From NCBI GenBank assembly GCA_910578715.1, contig CAJTRL010000001.1, positions 141,104 through 205,103 on the forward strand: a stretch of 64,000 nt of DNA. The letters run 5' to 3'. Both the position numbers and the translations under genes were made by a program. Numbering within the stretch: the first letter of the stretch is position 1; each line of letters opens with the position of its first letter. Positions 49,845-58,490 of the stretch are shown here, piece by piece. Below the pieces are notes generated by a model. It had not been told where the DNA came from. It ran no database searches and was given only the letters and a program-made list of their open reading frames with translations. Source of the stretch: an uncultured Lachnospiraceae bacterium (GTDB taxonomy: Bacteria; Bacillota; Clostridia; Lachnospirales; Lachnospiraceae).

Positions 49845-50612
49845 ATGAGTGGACTGTTACAGAGTATTCAGGAGAATGTTATCTTTTTGCTGCAGTTTCT
49901 TGCGGTAGTCGCGGGGCTTTTTCTTGTGGCTTACGCGGCGGAAAAATTTGCGGCAAAGAAGACACAGAGGACGGAACGGATTCTGAGCACGAGGAAAATT
50001 GCGATGATAGGCATGTTTTCTGCGATTTCCGCAATTTTGATGCTGTTTGAAATCCCGATGCCTTTTGCGCCGGGCTTTTACAAGCTGGATTTCAGCGAGC
50101 TTCCGGCGCTGATTGCAGCGTTTGCGTTCGGCCCGGTGGCAGGCGTGATGGTGGAGTTTTGTAAAATTGTTCTGAAACTGTTATTCAAATCAACGAGTAC
50201 GGCATTTGTGGGAGAACTGGCAAATTTTGCGGTGGGCTGCAGTTTTCTGCTCCCGGCTTCGATTATCTACCTGTTCAATAAGACCAAAAAGACGGCGGTT
50301 ATCGGCAGCATTGCGGGAACGCTCTGCATGACGGTATTCGGAACCGCTTTCAATGCGGTATACCTGCTTCCTAAGTTTGCCCAGCTGTTCGGCATGCCGA
50401 TGGATGCGCTGATTGGCATGGGAACCGCGATTAACGGCGCCATTACGGGAATTACCAGTTTTGTATGCTTTGCGGTAGCGCCGCTCAATCTCATCAAGGG
50501 TGCCAGCGTTTCCATTATTACGCTGCTCGTTTACAAGCAGTTAAGTCCGTTGCTGAAAGCGGACCCTTCGGGAAAACGGATTCGTGAATCGGCATATCAT
50601 AAGGCTTCTTAA
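49845..50612 (+). CDS. ribU: Riboflavin ECF transporter S component
   Basis: 255 residues from ATG 49845 (GGAGGAAG box). The family core starts near residue 50 (IAMIGMFSAISAILMLFEIP), with the flavin-contact loop PMPFAPGFYKLDFSELPALI, then FGPVAGVMVEFCKIVLKLLF and FVGELANFAVGCSFLLPAS. An extra N-terminal hydrophobic helix (NVIFLLQFLAVVAGLFLVAY) plus charged linker makes it longer than the usual 190-200 residues. It takes up riboflavin with the shared EcfAAT module and is controlled by the FMN riboswitch. Confidence 0.93.
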   Translation: MSGLLQSIQENVIFLLQFLAVVAGLFLVAYAAEKFAAKKTQRTERILSTRKIAMIGMFSAISAILMLFEIPMPFAPGFYKLDFSELPALIAAFAFGPVAGVMVEFCKIVLKLLFKSTSTAFVGELANFAVGCSFLLPASIIYLFNKTKKTAVIGSIAGTLCMTVFGTAFNAVYLLPKFAQLFGMPMDALIGMGTAINGAITGITSFVCFAVAPLNLIKGASVSIITLLVYKQLSPLLKADPSGKRIRESAYHKAS

Positions 50613-50623
50613 TATGAAAGAAG

Positions 50624-50655
50624 AAAGGGCTCCCGGTCTCCGGGGGCCTTTTTTC
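50624..50655 (+). terminator. Intrinsic terminator of ribU
   Basis: A stem of about 12 bp with two G-U pairs (50625-50636 with 50640-50651) is followed by TTTTTT. Confidence 0.8.
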
Positions 50656-50730
50656 ATGCACAGGGGCGCATATAGAAGTTGTCGCCCCGCGCGGCGAGTA
50701 GGGAGAAAATCTTCCCTACTCGATTATATG
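50649..50730. repeat. Dispersed post-terminator repeat, copy 2
   Basis: It begins in the ribU terminator T-run (TTTTTTCATGCACAGG) and contains CCGCGCGGCGAGTAGGG and TCTTCCCTACTCGATT, as in copy 1 at 9076-9176. The CGAGTAGGG/CCCTACTCG stem is kept, while the inner GC-rich hairpin differs. Confidence 0.75.
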
Positions 50731-50799
50731 CCGCCGGAATACTTCCGGATTACTACCGGAATACTACCCGGATAGGACCGGAAGAAGTATGGAAAATGA

Positions 50800-50855
50800 A
50801 TTAAGGTTAAGTTAAGATTTTACATGAACAGAATTAAGATTCTGCTGTTATAGTT
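50800..50855 (+). promoter_or_regulatory. Candidate activated promoter of the MacAB-type operon
   Basis: Four TTAAG boxes (50801, 50807, 50812, 50834) lie upstream of a -10 TATAGT (50849-50854) without a good -35. Spaced TTAAG repeats are typical of OmpR-type regulator sites in Firmicutes. The first gene starts at 51022. Confidence 0.45.
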
Positions 50856-51021
50856 TATCTCAGGCCGGATGGACGTAACGCGGCGCAGGAGAGGGCGGGG
50901 AAATGTTTGAAAAATTTTTGAAAAAATTAAGAAATTATTTGAAGATATTTAATGTGCCGGAAGCGTTATATATAGTATAATGGGTCGAGGTAAAAAGGGA
51001 GAAGAAAGGAAAGGGGAGTTC

Positions 51022-51753
51022 ATGAGCGCATTAGTGGAGATACAGGATATCTGTAAAATATATAATCCTGGCGAAAATGAAGTGAAAGCGTTGAATCATG
51101 TGAGCCTGACAATCGATGAGAATGAGTTTGTGGCGATTATCGGGCAGTCCGGTTCCGGCAAGTCCACTCTGATGAATATGCTTGGGTGTCTGGATGTGCC
51201 TACCAGCGGGAACTATTATCTGCACGGACAGGATGTGTCCCACATGAGCGACAACGAGTTATCGGATGTAAGGAACAAGGAAATCGGTTTTATTTTTCAG
51301 GGATTTAACCTGATTGCCGGGCTGACTGCCCTGGAAAATGTGGAACTGCCGCTGATTTACAGGGGCGTCGGGAAGCGGGAGCGGCTGCGGCTTGCCGATA
51401 CTGCTCTCGATAAGGTAGGGCTTGGCCAGAGAAAAACCCATAAACCTTCCGAAATGTCCGGCGGGCAGCAGCAGCGTGTAGCTATTGCAAGGGCAATCGC
51501 ACAGGCCCCGCCCATCATTCTTGCGGACGAACCCACCGGAAATCTGGATTCCGGCTCCAGCAAAGAGATTATGGGAATTTTAAAGTCGCTTCACGAAGAG
51601 GGAAGAACGGTCATTCTGATTACGCATGACAATGAGATTGCAAGACAGGCCAAGCGGATTATCAAGATAATCGACGGCCAGATTGTACAGGATTCCAAAG
51701 ACGGACAGGAGCCGGAGCAGATACAGGAATCGGAAACAAGTACGGGAAGCTGA
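51022..51753 (+). CDS. ABC transporter ATPase, MacB/LolD type
   Basis: 243 residues from ATG 51022 (AAAGGGGAG box). Walker A is IGQSGSGKSTLMN, the Q-loop is IFQGFNLIAGLTALENVELP, the signature is MSGGQQQRVAIARAI and Walker B is IILADEPTGNLDSGS, a MacB/LolD hallmark. It energises the permease encoded two genes downstream. Operon order is ATPase, adaptor, permease. The substrate may be a peptide, antimicrobial or lipid. Confidence 0.93.
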   Translation: MSALVEIQDICKIYNPGENEVKALNHVSLTIDENEFVAIIGQSGSGKSTLMNMLGCLDVPTSGNYYLHGQDVSHMSDNELSDVRNKEIGFIFQGFNLIAGLTALENVELPLIYRGVGKRERLRLADTALDKVGLGQRKTHKPSEMSGGQQQRVAIARAIAQAPPIILADEPTGNLDSGSSKEIMGILKSLHEEGRTVILITHDNEIARQAKRIIKIIDGQIVQDSKDGQEPEQIQESETSTGS

Positions 51754-51860
51754 AGCAAAATAGAAATGGTAAAGCAGGCAATTGCACAACTGCTTTCTTG
51801 AAAGAATGCGTTTCGCAATTACCTAAGATGGTATAGGGGAGAAAGGAGCAAGTTTATAAA

Positions 51861-53300
51861 ATGAAAGAAAAAAAAGAGAAGAAAGAAAAAACACCGATGG
51901 ATAAGGCCAGAAAGAAGAAAATCATTAAGCGGAGTATTTTCGGCGTTCTTGCAGCGCTTATCATTCTCTTCATTGTGATGAATAAAATTGCGGCGCAGAA
52001 CATTACGCCAGTCGTTTACACGATGCCGGTATCGCGGGGCGACGTGGAGCAGATTGTCAGCACCAGCGGCACGGTTAAAACGGAAGAGAGCAAGTCTTAT
52101 TTTGCGCCGCTTGCGGTGAAGGTCGGTACGGTTGACGTTGCGGCGGGAGACAGCGTGAAGAAAGGCCAGAGGCTGTATGCTTACGATGAGGATGCGCTGG
52201 CGGATGAAAAGCTGCTGGCTGAACTGAAGATGCAGTCCAACGAAGGCGAGTATGAAAGCACCATGATTAAAAATAACAAATATATCAGCGAACTGGGAGA
52301 AGCGAATATCAATCTGGAAGTGCTGGACCAGCAGATAGAGGACTGCGAGAATTATGTAAAGGAACTGAACCAGAAAATCACCGATAAACAGGATTCACTT
52401 GCGAAAGAAGGCGCTCTGTTGCAGATTTCTCTGCTGGACTGGCAGAACGACCCAGGTTCGGAAGAATACATGAACCTGCAGAAAATGATTCAGCTAAATA
52501 CCTATGAGCAGCAGCACAATGACGAAATCGAGATGTGGCAGGCGGAAGTAAAAGAATATGAAGAGAAAATCGCCGCTTATAAAGAATACAGAAGCGAGAT
52601 GAAATCCCAGAAAAGCTCTTCGGAAAGCGGTTCCTTAAACAGCGGAAGCAAAGATAAGCTGGTTGCAGATACCCAGATAGAAAAAATCAATGCGGAAGAG
52701 ACCTTGTCTTCTATCGAGGAGGTGGAAGGCGGCGTCGTTGCGGATTTTGACGGCGTTATTACGGAAATGAGCGTTGTGGAAGGCAGTACGCCGACGGTCG
52801 GTACCCAGATGGTTACTTTGGAAAGCACTGAAAAAGTAAAAGTCGAGATTTCCGTTTCCAAGTATGATTTGCAGAAAATCGCGGTAGGACAGGAAGTAGA
52901 TGTCACGATTGCCGGAAATGTTTATCAGGGAAAAGTATCAAAGGTAAACGGTATGGCGACGACCAATAACAGCGGCGCCGCGGTAGTCGGCGTGGAGATT
53001 AAGATAGAAAACCCGGATTCCGGTATTTTCCTCGGCGTGGAGGCGAAAGTGGCGGTGCATACCGATGTGGCGGAACAGACGCTGGTTGTGCCGATAGAAG
53101 TGATTAACAGCGACCAGGAGGGAAGTTTTGTTTATGCCGTTGAAAATGGCATTCTGGTTAAAAAACGTGTCGTTACGGGCATTTCTTCCAATACGCTTTG
53201 TGAAATTGTAGAAGGACTGAATGAAGGAGACCAGATTGTCAGCAATGTGATGATGGGATTAGAAGAAGGCATGGCAGTCACAGCGATAGCAGGGGAGTAA
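51861..53300 (+). CDS. MacA/HlyD-like membrane fusion adaptor
   Basis: 479 residues. The basic N-terminus is followed by one membrane helix (SIFGVLAALIILFIVMNKIA). A lipoyl-like half (VEQIVSTSGTVKTEESKSYF) precedes a long alpha-helical hairpin with coiled-coil (NINLEVLDQQIEDCENYVKE), then the second lipoyl half (GVITEMSVVEGSTPTVGTQM), and the beta-barrel and proximal domains (VVPIEVINSDQEGSFVYAVE). In Gram-positives such adaptors act with MacB-like permeases without an outer membrane factor. Same operon as its neighbours. Confidence 0.9.
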   Translation: MKEKKEKKEKTPMDKARKKKIIKRSIFGVLAALIILFIVMNKIAAQNITPVVYTMPVSRGDVEQIVSTSGTVKTEESKSYFAPLAVKVGTVDVAAGDSVKKGQRLYAYDEDALADEKLLAELKMQSNEGEYESTMIKNNKYISELGEANINLEVLDQQIEDCENYVKELNQKITDKQDSLAKEGALLQISLLDWQNDPGSEEYMNLQKMIQLNTYEQQHNDEIEMWQAEVKEYEEKIAAYKEYRSEMKSQKSSSESGSLNSGSKDKLVADTQIEKINAEETLSSIEEVEGGVVADFDGVITEMSVVEGSTPTVGTQMVTLESTEKVKVEISVSKYDLQKIAVGQEVDVTIAGNVYQGKVSKVNGMATTNNSGAAVVGVEIKIENPDSGIFLGVEAKVAVHTDVAEQTLVVPIEVINSDQEGSFVYAVENGILVKKRVVTGISSNTLCEIVEGLNEGDQIVSNVMMGLEEGMAVTAIAGE

Positions 53301-53304
53301 ATAT

Positions 53305-54525
53305 ATGGCACAGATATGGGAATACATAAAAATTGCCGTGATGAATATCAGGAGCAATAAGGGACGTTCCGTACTGACCATGCTTGGAATTGTCATCGGT
53401 ATTGCTTCGGTCATCATGGTTATGGCGATTGGCAACGGCGTCAGGGGACAGATTAACGACGAGCTGGAAAGCATCGGGAGCGGCATGATAGAGCTGTATC
53501 TGGACACGACGCTGGAAACGACCACGATGCGGTTTATGAAAGAAGATTTTGATTTAATTAAAGAGCGGGTTGACCATGTAAAAGGCGTTACGCCTGTTTT
53601 CGGCGGATGGGGCTCGGTGGACAGTCCGAAAGGAAATTTTGAGGCAAGGGCCATAGGCGGAACGGAAGGGCTGGAATATTATTCCCAGGGCGGCGGCCCG
53701 GTCATCAAGGGAAGATATTTCACAGAAGAAGAGGCGGACAGCGGCAGCAGAGTCTGCGTCATTTCGGAAAGCAATGCGGTGAGCATGTTCGGCACGACGG
53801 ATGTTATCGGAATGACCTTTGAACTGACTCTTTACGGCATTTCACAGGAACTGACAATTATCGGCATCCGGGAAGACAACGCGACCAGCTTTGTTAATGC
53901 CGGCTCCAGCCAGACAATCAACATCGACCTGCCTCTTGCGGTAATGTCAAATGATTTTTATTTCTGGACGGAAGAGTTTACAGATATTCTGATTTTTGCG
54001 GATGAAACGAAATACTGCACCGAGGTGGCGCAGAACGCCGTAAAACTGCTGGAAGGCAAGTACGGAACCTGGGGAGAGAACCAGATTATCGTCAACAATA
54101 TTTCGGATATGACAGGAGAAATGGACAGCATTCTGAGCATTCTGACGATGTTTATTTCCTTTGTTGCGGCGATTTCCCTGCTGGTCGGCGGTATCGGCGT
54201 TATGAATATTATGCTCGTGTCCGTAACAGAGCGTACGCGGGAAATCGGCATCCGTAAATCGCTTGGCGCAAGAACCGGCTCCATTCTTTTACAGTTTCTT
54301 GCGGAAGCGTCGATTATTACGATGCTTGGCGGAATCATCGGCATCATACTGGGAATGCTCGGCGGCAATGCGGTATGTTCTGTCCTCGATATTACGCCGA
54401 AGACGCATATATCGACCATTATCGGAGCAACTCTCTTTTCTTCGGCGGTCGGCCTGTTTTTCGGCATCTATCCGGCGAGAAAAGCGGCGAAACTAAGCCC
54501 GATAGAAGCATTGCGGCATGAATAA
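53305..54525 (+). CDS. MacB-like ABC permease
   Basis: 406 residues. An N-terminal membrane helix (LTMLGIVIGIASVIMVMAIG) is followed by a MacB periplasmic-type domain of about 220 residues and three C-terminal helices with the FtsX pattern (GGIGVMNIMLVSVTERTREI, then GIRKSLGARTGSILLQFLAE) ending PARKAAKLSPIEALRHE. It starts 4 bp after the adaptor stop. It moves its substrate mechanically rather than through a channel, as known for MacB. Confidence 0.92.
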   Translation: MAQIWEYIKIAVMNIRSNKGRSVLTMLGIVIGIASVIMVMAIGNGVRGQINDELESIGSGMIELYLDTTLETTTMRFMKEDFDLIKERVDHVKGVTPVFGGWGSVDSPKGNFEARAIGGTEGLEYYSQGGGPVIKGRYFTEEEADSGSRVCVISESNAVSMFGTTDVIGMTFELTLYGISQELTIIGIREDNATSFVNAGSSQTINIDLPLAVMSNDFYFWTEEFTDILIFADETKYCTEVAQNAVKLLEGKYGTWGENQIIVNNISDMTGEMDSILSILTMFISFVAAISLLVGGIGVMNIMLVSVTERTREIGIRKSLGARTGSILLQFLAEASIITMLGGIIGIILGMLGGNAVCSVLDITPKTHISTIIGATLFSSAVGLFFGIYPARKAAKLSPIEALRHE

Positions 54526-54638
54526 GCTCCTAATATACGGAAGAAATGCTGCTATACAAAAGAATTTGATAAAGCAAAAATCTGACAACACGAAATGGGA
54601 GGCGGCCGGCCTCTCATTTTGTTTCTAAAAAACAGGAA

Positions 54639-55103
54639 TTACCTTTTGTCGGAAGTATTATCCCGCTCCAGCTCCCACAGCCTTTGGTTAATCTTTGTGG
54701 CTTCCTTCCGGTTAAACAGATGAAAACAGAACCAGATTATCATGAAAATACTGCATGAGCACAAAAACTGCACAATCGTCAGGAATATTCTGTCGGGATA
54801 AAAAGGAATCCAGCCTAGATAGATGCCGGTGGGATAGAAAACCCCCATTCCGACACAGAAATGTATGGTTACTTTTCCAAGAGCGGAAGGGCGCTCAAAC
54901 TGATAGACGACAGACGTGCTGCCACAGGCAATGCCGATGAGCATTGCGCCAACGGCCTGTCTTGTAAAATCTTTGCAAATCCGCATCAAAATGTCTTCTC
55001 CGCCCAGGAGGGAATAGGATAAACACATGATTACAAAAAAAGTACAGCCCAGGGAAATACCTGATAAAAGATATTTTATCGCCAATTTAACGGCATTTTT
55101 CAT
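54639..55103 (-). CDS. DUF3021-family membrane protein
   Basis: 154 residues with four hydrophobic segments and a basic C-terminal tail (LFNRKEATKINQRLWELERD). The pattern LSGISLGCTFFVIMCLSYSL, then QAVGAMLIGIACGSTSVVYQ, is typical of DUF3021. It overlaps the LytTR gene by 4 bp; LytTR-DUF3021 pairs are common in Firmicutes, where the membrane partner is thought to modulate the regulator. Confidence 0.85.
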   Translation of the reverse strand: MKNAVKLAIKYLLSGISLGCTFFVIMCLSYSLLGGEDILMRICKDFTRQAVGAMLIGIACGSTSVVYQFERPSALGKVTIHFCVGMGVFYPTGIYLGWIPFYPDRIFLTIVQFLCSCSIFMIIWFCFHLFNRKEATKINQRLWELERDNTSDKR

Positions 55104-55549
55104 TTTAATCCCAACCTTTCTTTGAAACTCTTGCGGAAACTTCTGGAAATATAATCTGTGATACCGTTTTTCATGACCAGTTCCATCGTTCCGTTAAAAC
55201 TTGCTTCTACATGATGAATCTGGCTGATATTGACAATCGCCGATTTGGAAATACGCACAAAATCGTCGTTCAGCAGTTTTTCCAGTTCATACAGGGGCCT
55301 GTCCAGCAGATAACGGTTTTTCAGTTTATCGTAACAAACAATCTCCCGGCCTTCGGTGCGTATCAGCGATATCTCTTCCGGTCTGATAAAAAACGTCTTT
55401 TTCTCTTTTGTGGCAGTCAGGGTCAGGGAATCGGTATTTTCTTTTTCTAACATGGAAATGATTTCTGCAATCGCTCCGGTCATTTTGCTAATATGAAGAA
55501 CCGCATAAGGTTCTTTATACTCTGTGCTGATTTTGCATTCGACTCTCAT
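55100..55549 (-). CDS. LytTR-domain transcriptional regulator
   Basis: 149 residues from ATG 55549 (TGGAGGAAAT box). The C-terminal LytTR DNA-binding domain includes FIRPEEISLIRTEGREIVCY, LLDRPLYELEKLLNDDFVRI, and SKSAIVNISQIHHVEASFNG. There is no receiver domain, so activity is probably set by its DUF3021 partner. It is divergent from an ABC-2 exporter whose promoter lies in the 215-bp gap; that exporter is the likely target. Confidence 0.9.
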   Translation of the reverse strand: MRVECKISTEYKEPYAVLHISKMTGAIAEIISMLEKENTDSLTLTATKEKKTFFIRPEEISLIRTEGREIVCYDKLKNRYLLDRPLYELEKLLNDDFVRISKSAIVNISQIHHVEASFNGTMELVMKNGITDYISRSFRKSFKERLGLK

Positions 55550-55764
55550 AGATGTATTTCCTCCAACCATTATTTTACCATAACGAAACGGCAGACGGGT
55601 GCATTTCAGACGGAAAAACCGACCGCTTAAACAGTGCAGAGCGCCGCTTCTCCCGGACTTATTGTTTCCGCTCCGGTCCCATTATAAAATGGCAGTACAA
55701 CATTATAATCGGACGGCGATATTACGAAATGAGAATATGACTATTTCATCGAGGAGGAATGACG

Positions 55765-56538
55765 ATGTCACAGGAAATTGTAAGGGTGGAAAATCTGAAC
55801 TTGTCATATAAGAGTCTGCATGCGGTCTGCAACGTTTCTTTTTCCGTGAAAGAGGGAGAAATCCTGGCTGTTATCGGACAGAACGGCTCCGGAAAAACTT
55901 CTTCCGTGGAGTGCGTAGAGGGCCTGCGTAAGCCGGATGGCGGGCTGGTCCGCGTTTTTGGGAAAGACCCATGGATATGTCGGAGCGAGGTATATAAAGA
56001 AATGGGCGTCCAGCTCCAGGAATCGGAATATCCGCCCAAAATCAGAGTGGAGGAGCAGTGCCGGTTATTTGCTGGTTTTTATGAAAGACCGGCGGACTGG
56101 AATTTATTGCTGAAACAGATGGGGCTGGATGAGAAAAGAAAGCGCCAGGTCTCTAAGCTGTCCGGCGGAGAAAAACAGCGCCTTTCCATTCTGCTTTCCC
56201 TGATAGGGAGGCCGAAACTTCTGGTGCTGGATGAACTGACGACGGGGCTCGACCCGGAAGTAAGACAGAACATACTGGTCAGTTTTGAGAAGATAAGAAA
56301 AGACGGCGTTGCAATGATTATGGTTTCCCACTATCTGGACGAGGTGGAAGCTCTTGCGGACAAAATCCTTTATCTGGAAAAAGGAAAACAACGGTTTTAT
56401 GGAACGAAACGGGGATTCCGGGAATATGTCAAAAGCCGGATTCCCCGGGAAGAATGGGAAGAAAACTGTTCTTTGGAAAAGCTGTACCTGATGATTGCGC
56501 CCAAAACAGCAGGGCTTACGATGGAAGGTATTTATTGA
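55765..56538 (+). CDS. ABC exporter ATPase (ABC-2 type)
   Basis: 257 residues from ATG 55765 (GAGGAGGAA box). Walker A is VIGQNGSGKTSSVECVEG, the Q-loop region is MGVQLQESEYPPKIRV, the signature is LSGGEKQRLSILLSL, and Walker B is LLVLDELTTGLDP. The sequence is close to the ATPases of multidrug and lantibiotic-type exporters. The permease follows 20 bp downstream. Confidence 0.92.
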   Translation: MSQEIVRVENLNLSYKSLHAVCNVSFSVKEGEILAVIGQNGSGKTSSVECVEGLRKPDGGLVRVFGKDPWICRSEVYKEMGVQLQESEYPPKIRVEEQCRLFAGFYERPADWNLLLKQMGLDEKRKRQVSKLSGGEKQRLSILLSLIGRPKLLVLDELTTGLDPEVRQNILVSFEKIRKDGVAMIMVSHYLDEVEALADKILYLEKGKQRFYGTKRGFREYVKSRIPREEWEENCSLEKLYLMIAPKTAGLTMEGIY

Positions 56539-56558
56539 GAGAAAGGGATGGGGATTTT

Positions 56559-57311
56559 ATGAAAGGATTTCTGGCGATTTGCAAAGTGGAATTACGGTTA
56601 TTTATACGGGACTTTTTTGGCTTTTTCTTCGCGCTTGTGTTTCCCGTGATGATGCTTCTTTTATTTGGCAGCATTTTTGGAAATGAACCGGTTTACGAGG
56701 GAGCGGACATCAGGCAGATGGACATTTCCGTGCCGGCATATTCCGTTATGGTAATCGGGGTCACGGGTCTGATGTCTTTGCCCCTGACATTGTCCGGTTA
56801 TAAAGAGAAAAAAATATATAAGAGATTCGATGCGACTCCGGCCGGGAAGAAGCGTGTCATGCTGGCACAGGTGTTTGTGAATTTTATCATGACGCTTGTG
56901 GGAATCCTGATTCTGCTTATTGTCGGAAGAGTTCTTTACCGGATACGGATAAAAGGCGCTTTTCTTCCCGTTTTTATAAGCATCATGATTTCCATAGCCG
57001 CCATGTTTTCCATGGGATTTCTTTTTACGGCCGTCGGAAAAGATTTAAAAAGCACGTCTCTGTTTTGTTACTTTTTTTATTTTGTCATGCTGTTTCTGTC
57101 CGGTGCAACCGTGCCGGATATGCTGTTCTCCGATACAATAAGAAAAATTTCTGCTTTTCTGCCAATGACTTATGCGGTCGATTTGGTTCAGGGTGTATTT
57201 GCGGGAGACAGTCTTGGCACATATGGAACGGAATTGCTGGTTCTCGGAATCATGACGGCGGCATGTACTGTTATCGGCGCTGTTTTATACAGAAAGAAGG
57301 ACTGGACGTAA
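56559..57311 (+). CDS. ABC-2 type exporter permease
   Basis: 250 residues from ATG 56559 (AAGGGATGGGG box). Six hydrophobic segments. DLKSTSLFCYFFYFVMLFLS, then GATVPDMLFSDTIRKISAFL, and PMTYAVDLVQGVFAGD form the ABC-2 signature region. With the ATPase upstream it forms a drug or peptide exporter, likely under LytTR control. Confidence 0.9.
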   Translation: MKGFLAICKVELRLFIRDFFGFFFALVFPVMMLLLFGSIFGNEPVYEGADIRQMDISVPAYSVMVIGVTGLMSLPLTLSGYKEKKIYKRFDATPAGKKRVMLAQVFVNFIMTLVGILILLIVGRVLYRIRIKGAFLPVFISIMISIAAMFSMGFLFTAVGKDLKSTSLFCYFFYFVMLFLSGATVPDMLFSDTIRKISAFLPMTYAVDLVQGVFAGDSLGTYGTELLVLGIMTAACTVIGAVLYRKKDWT

Positions 57312-57416
57312 GGCGTAACGGCCATCTCCCAACTCGCTCTTGCACTTTGGCGGAATTTCAGTATAATAATATAAACGAAGAATAACTGTTTTCGGCGGAA
57401 AAGGGAGCGTAATATT

Positions 57417-57896
57417 ATGGAAGTTGAATTTGACGTGAAAATGGATGCGGGTATTTTATACGATTATATGCTGCATCATACATACAGCAGTTTTGCCGGA
57501 CTGATGGGAACGGCGGCGGGCGCGCTTCTGCTGGTTCTTTTTTATTCCGACAGAAAACTCATTTATCTGCTTGCGGGAATTATCGCGCTTGCATATCAGC
57601 CGTGGACGCTTTTTCTGCGTTCCAGACAGCAGATGCTTAAAAATCCTTCTTTTAAAAATCCGCTGCATTATAAGCTGACGGAGGAGGGAATCGAAGTAAC
57701 ACAGGGAGACGCGGCGGACAGTCAGAAATGGGAAGATATGCACAAGGCGGTTTCTACCGGAAGAAGCATTGTGGTCTATACTTCCAGAATCAACGCCTGT
57801 ATTTTTCCGAAAAAGGATATTGGCGAGGATAAATACAAAGTCATCGAAATGATTTCGACGCATATGCCGCCGGGAAAAGTGAAAATCAGGAGCTGA
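57417..57896 (+). CDS. YcxB-like membrane protein
   Basis: 159 residues. Two hydrophobic segments (GLMGTAAGALLLVLFYSDRK and LIYLLAGIIALAYQPWTLFL) are followed by a soluble PH-like domain (YKLTEEGIEVTQGDAADSQK, with VVYTSRINACIFPKKDIG), the YcxB layout. Function unknown. It may be cotranscribed with tsaE downstream (75-bp gap). Confidence 0.75.
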   Translation: MEVEFDVKMDAGILYDYMLHHTYSSFAGLMGTAAGALLLVLFYSDRKLIYLLAGIIALAYQPWTLFLRSRQQMLKNPSFKNPLHYKLTEEGIEVTQGDAADSQKWEDMHKAVSTGRSIVVYTSRINACIFPKKDIGEDKYKVIEMISTHMPPGKVKIRS

Positions 57897-57971
57897 GGCT
57901 GATATGGTTCGGAAATTAAAAAGGAAAGCTGGTGCGAGGCAGCAGAAAGAATATGGGAACGGGCAGTGGAA

Positions 57972-58406
57972 ATGGAGCAGATAATTGAAACACACAGCGC
58001 GGAAGAGACTTTTGCGTTTGGGAAAAAGATAGGAGAAAGCGCCGGGCCGGGACAGGTTTATGCCCTGACAGGCGATTTGGGCGTGGGGAAGACCGTTTTT
58101 ACGCAGGGGGTGGCGGCTGGACTCGGAATCACGGAAGCGGTAAACAGTCCGACCTTTACAATTCTGCAGATATATGAAAGCGGCAGACTTCCTTTTTACC
58201 ACTTCGATGTATATCGGATTGGCGATATCGAAGAAATGGAAGAAATCGGATATGAAGACTGCTTTTACGGAGAAGGCGTCTGCCTGGTCGAGTGGGCCGG
58301 CCTCATAGAGGAGATACTTCCGGAAAACTATATTCGCATCGAGATTTCAAAAGATTTAGCGTCTGGATTTGATTACCGGACAATAAAGATGGAGCGGAGA
58401 GAATGA
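57972..58406 (+). CDS. tsaE: tRNA t6A synthesis ATPase TsaE
   Basis: 144 residues from ATG 57972 (GTG 57966 is possible). Walker A is LTGDLGVGKTVFTQGVA, with SPTFTILQIYESGRLPFYHF and a late VCLVEWAG typical of TsaE/YjeE. It drives turnover of the TsaB-TsaD complex that makes threonylcarbamoyl-A37. First of the t6A genes of this window. Confidence 0.95.
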   Translation: MEQIIETHSAEETFAFGKKIGESAGPGQVYALTGDLGVGKTVFTQGVAAGLGITEAVNSPTFTILQIYESGRLPFYHFDVYRIGDIEEMEEIGYEDCFYGEGVCLVEWAGLIEEILPENYIRIEISKDLASGFDYRTIKMERRE

Positions 58407-58490
58407 TAGAACAGCGTGAAGCGTGGAAAATGCGGAAAGCATGAAAAACGCAGAGCGAAAACAGGCAGAAAGAAAGGCAGGGTTGCGGAT

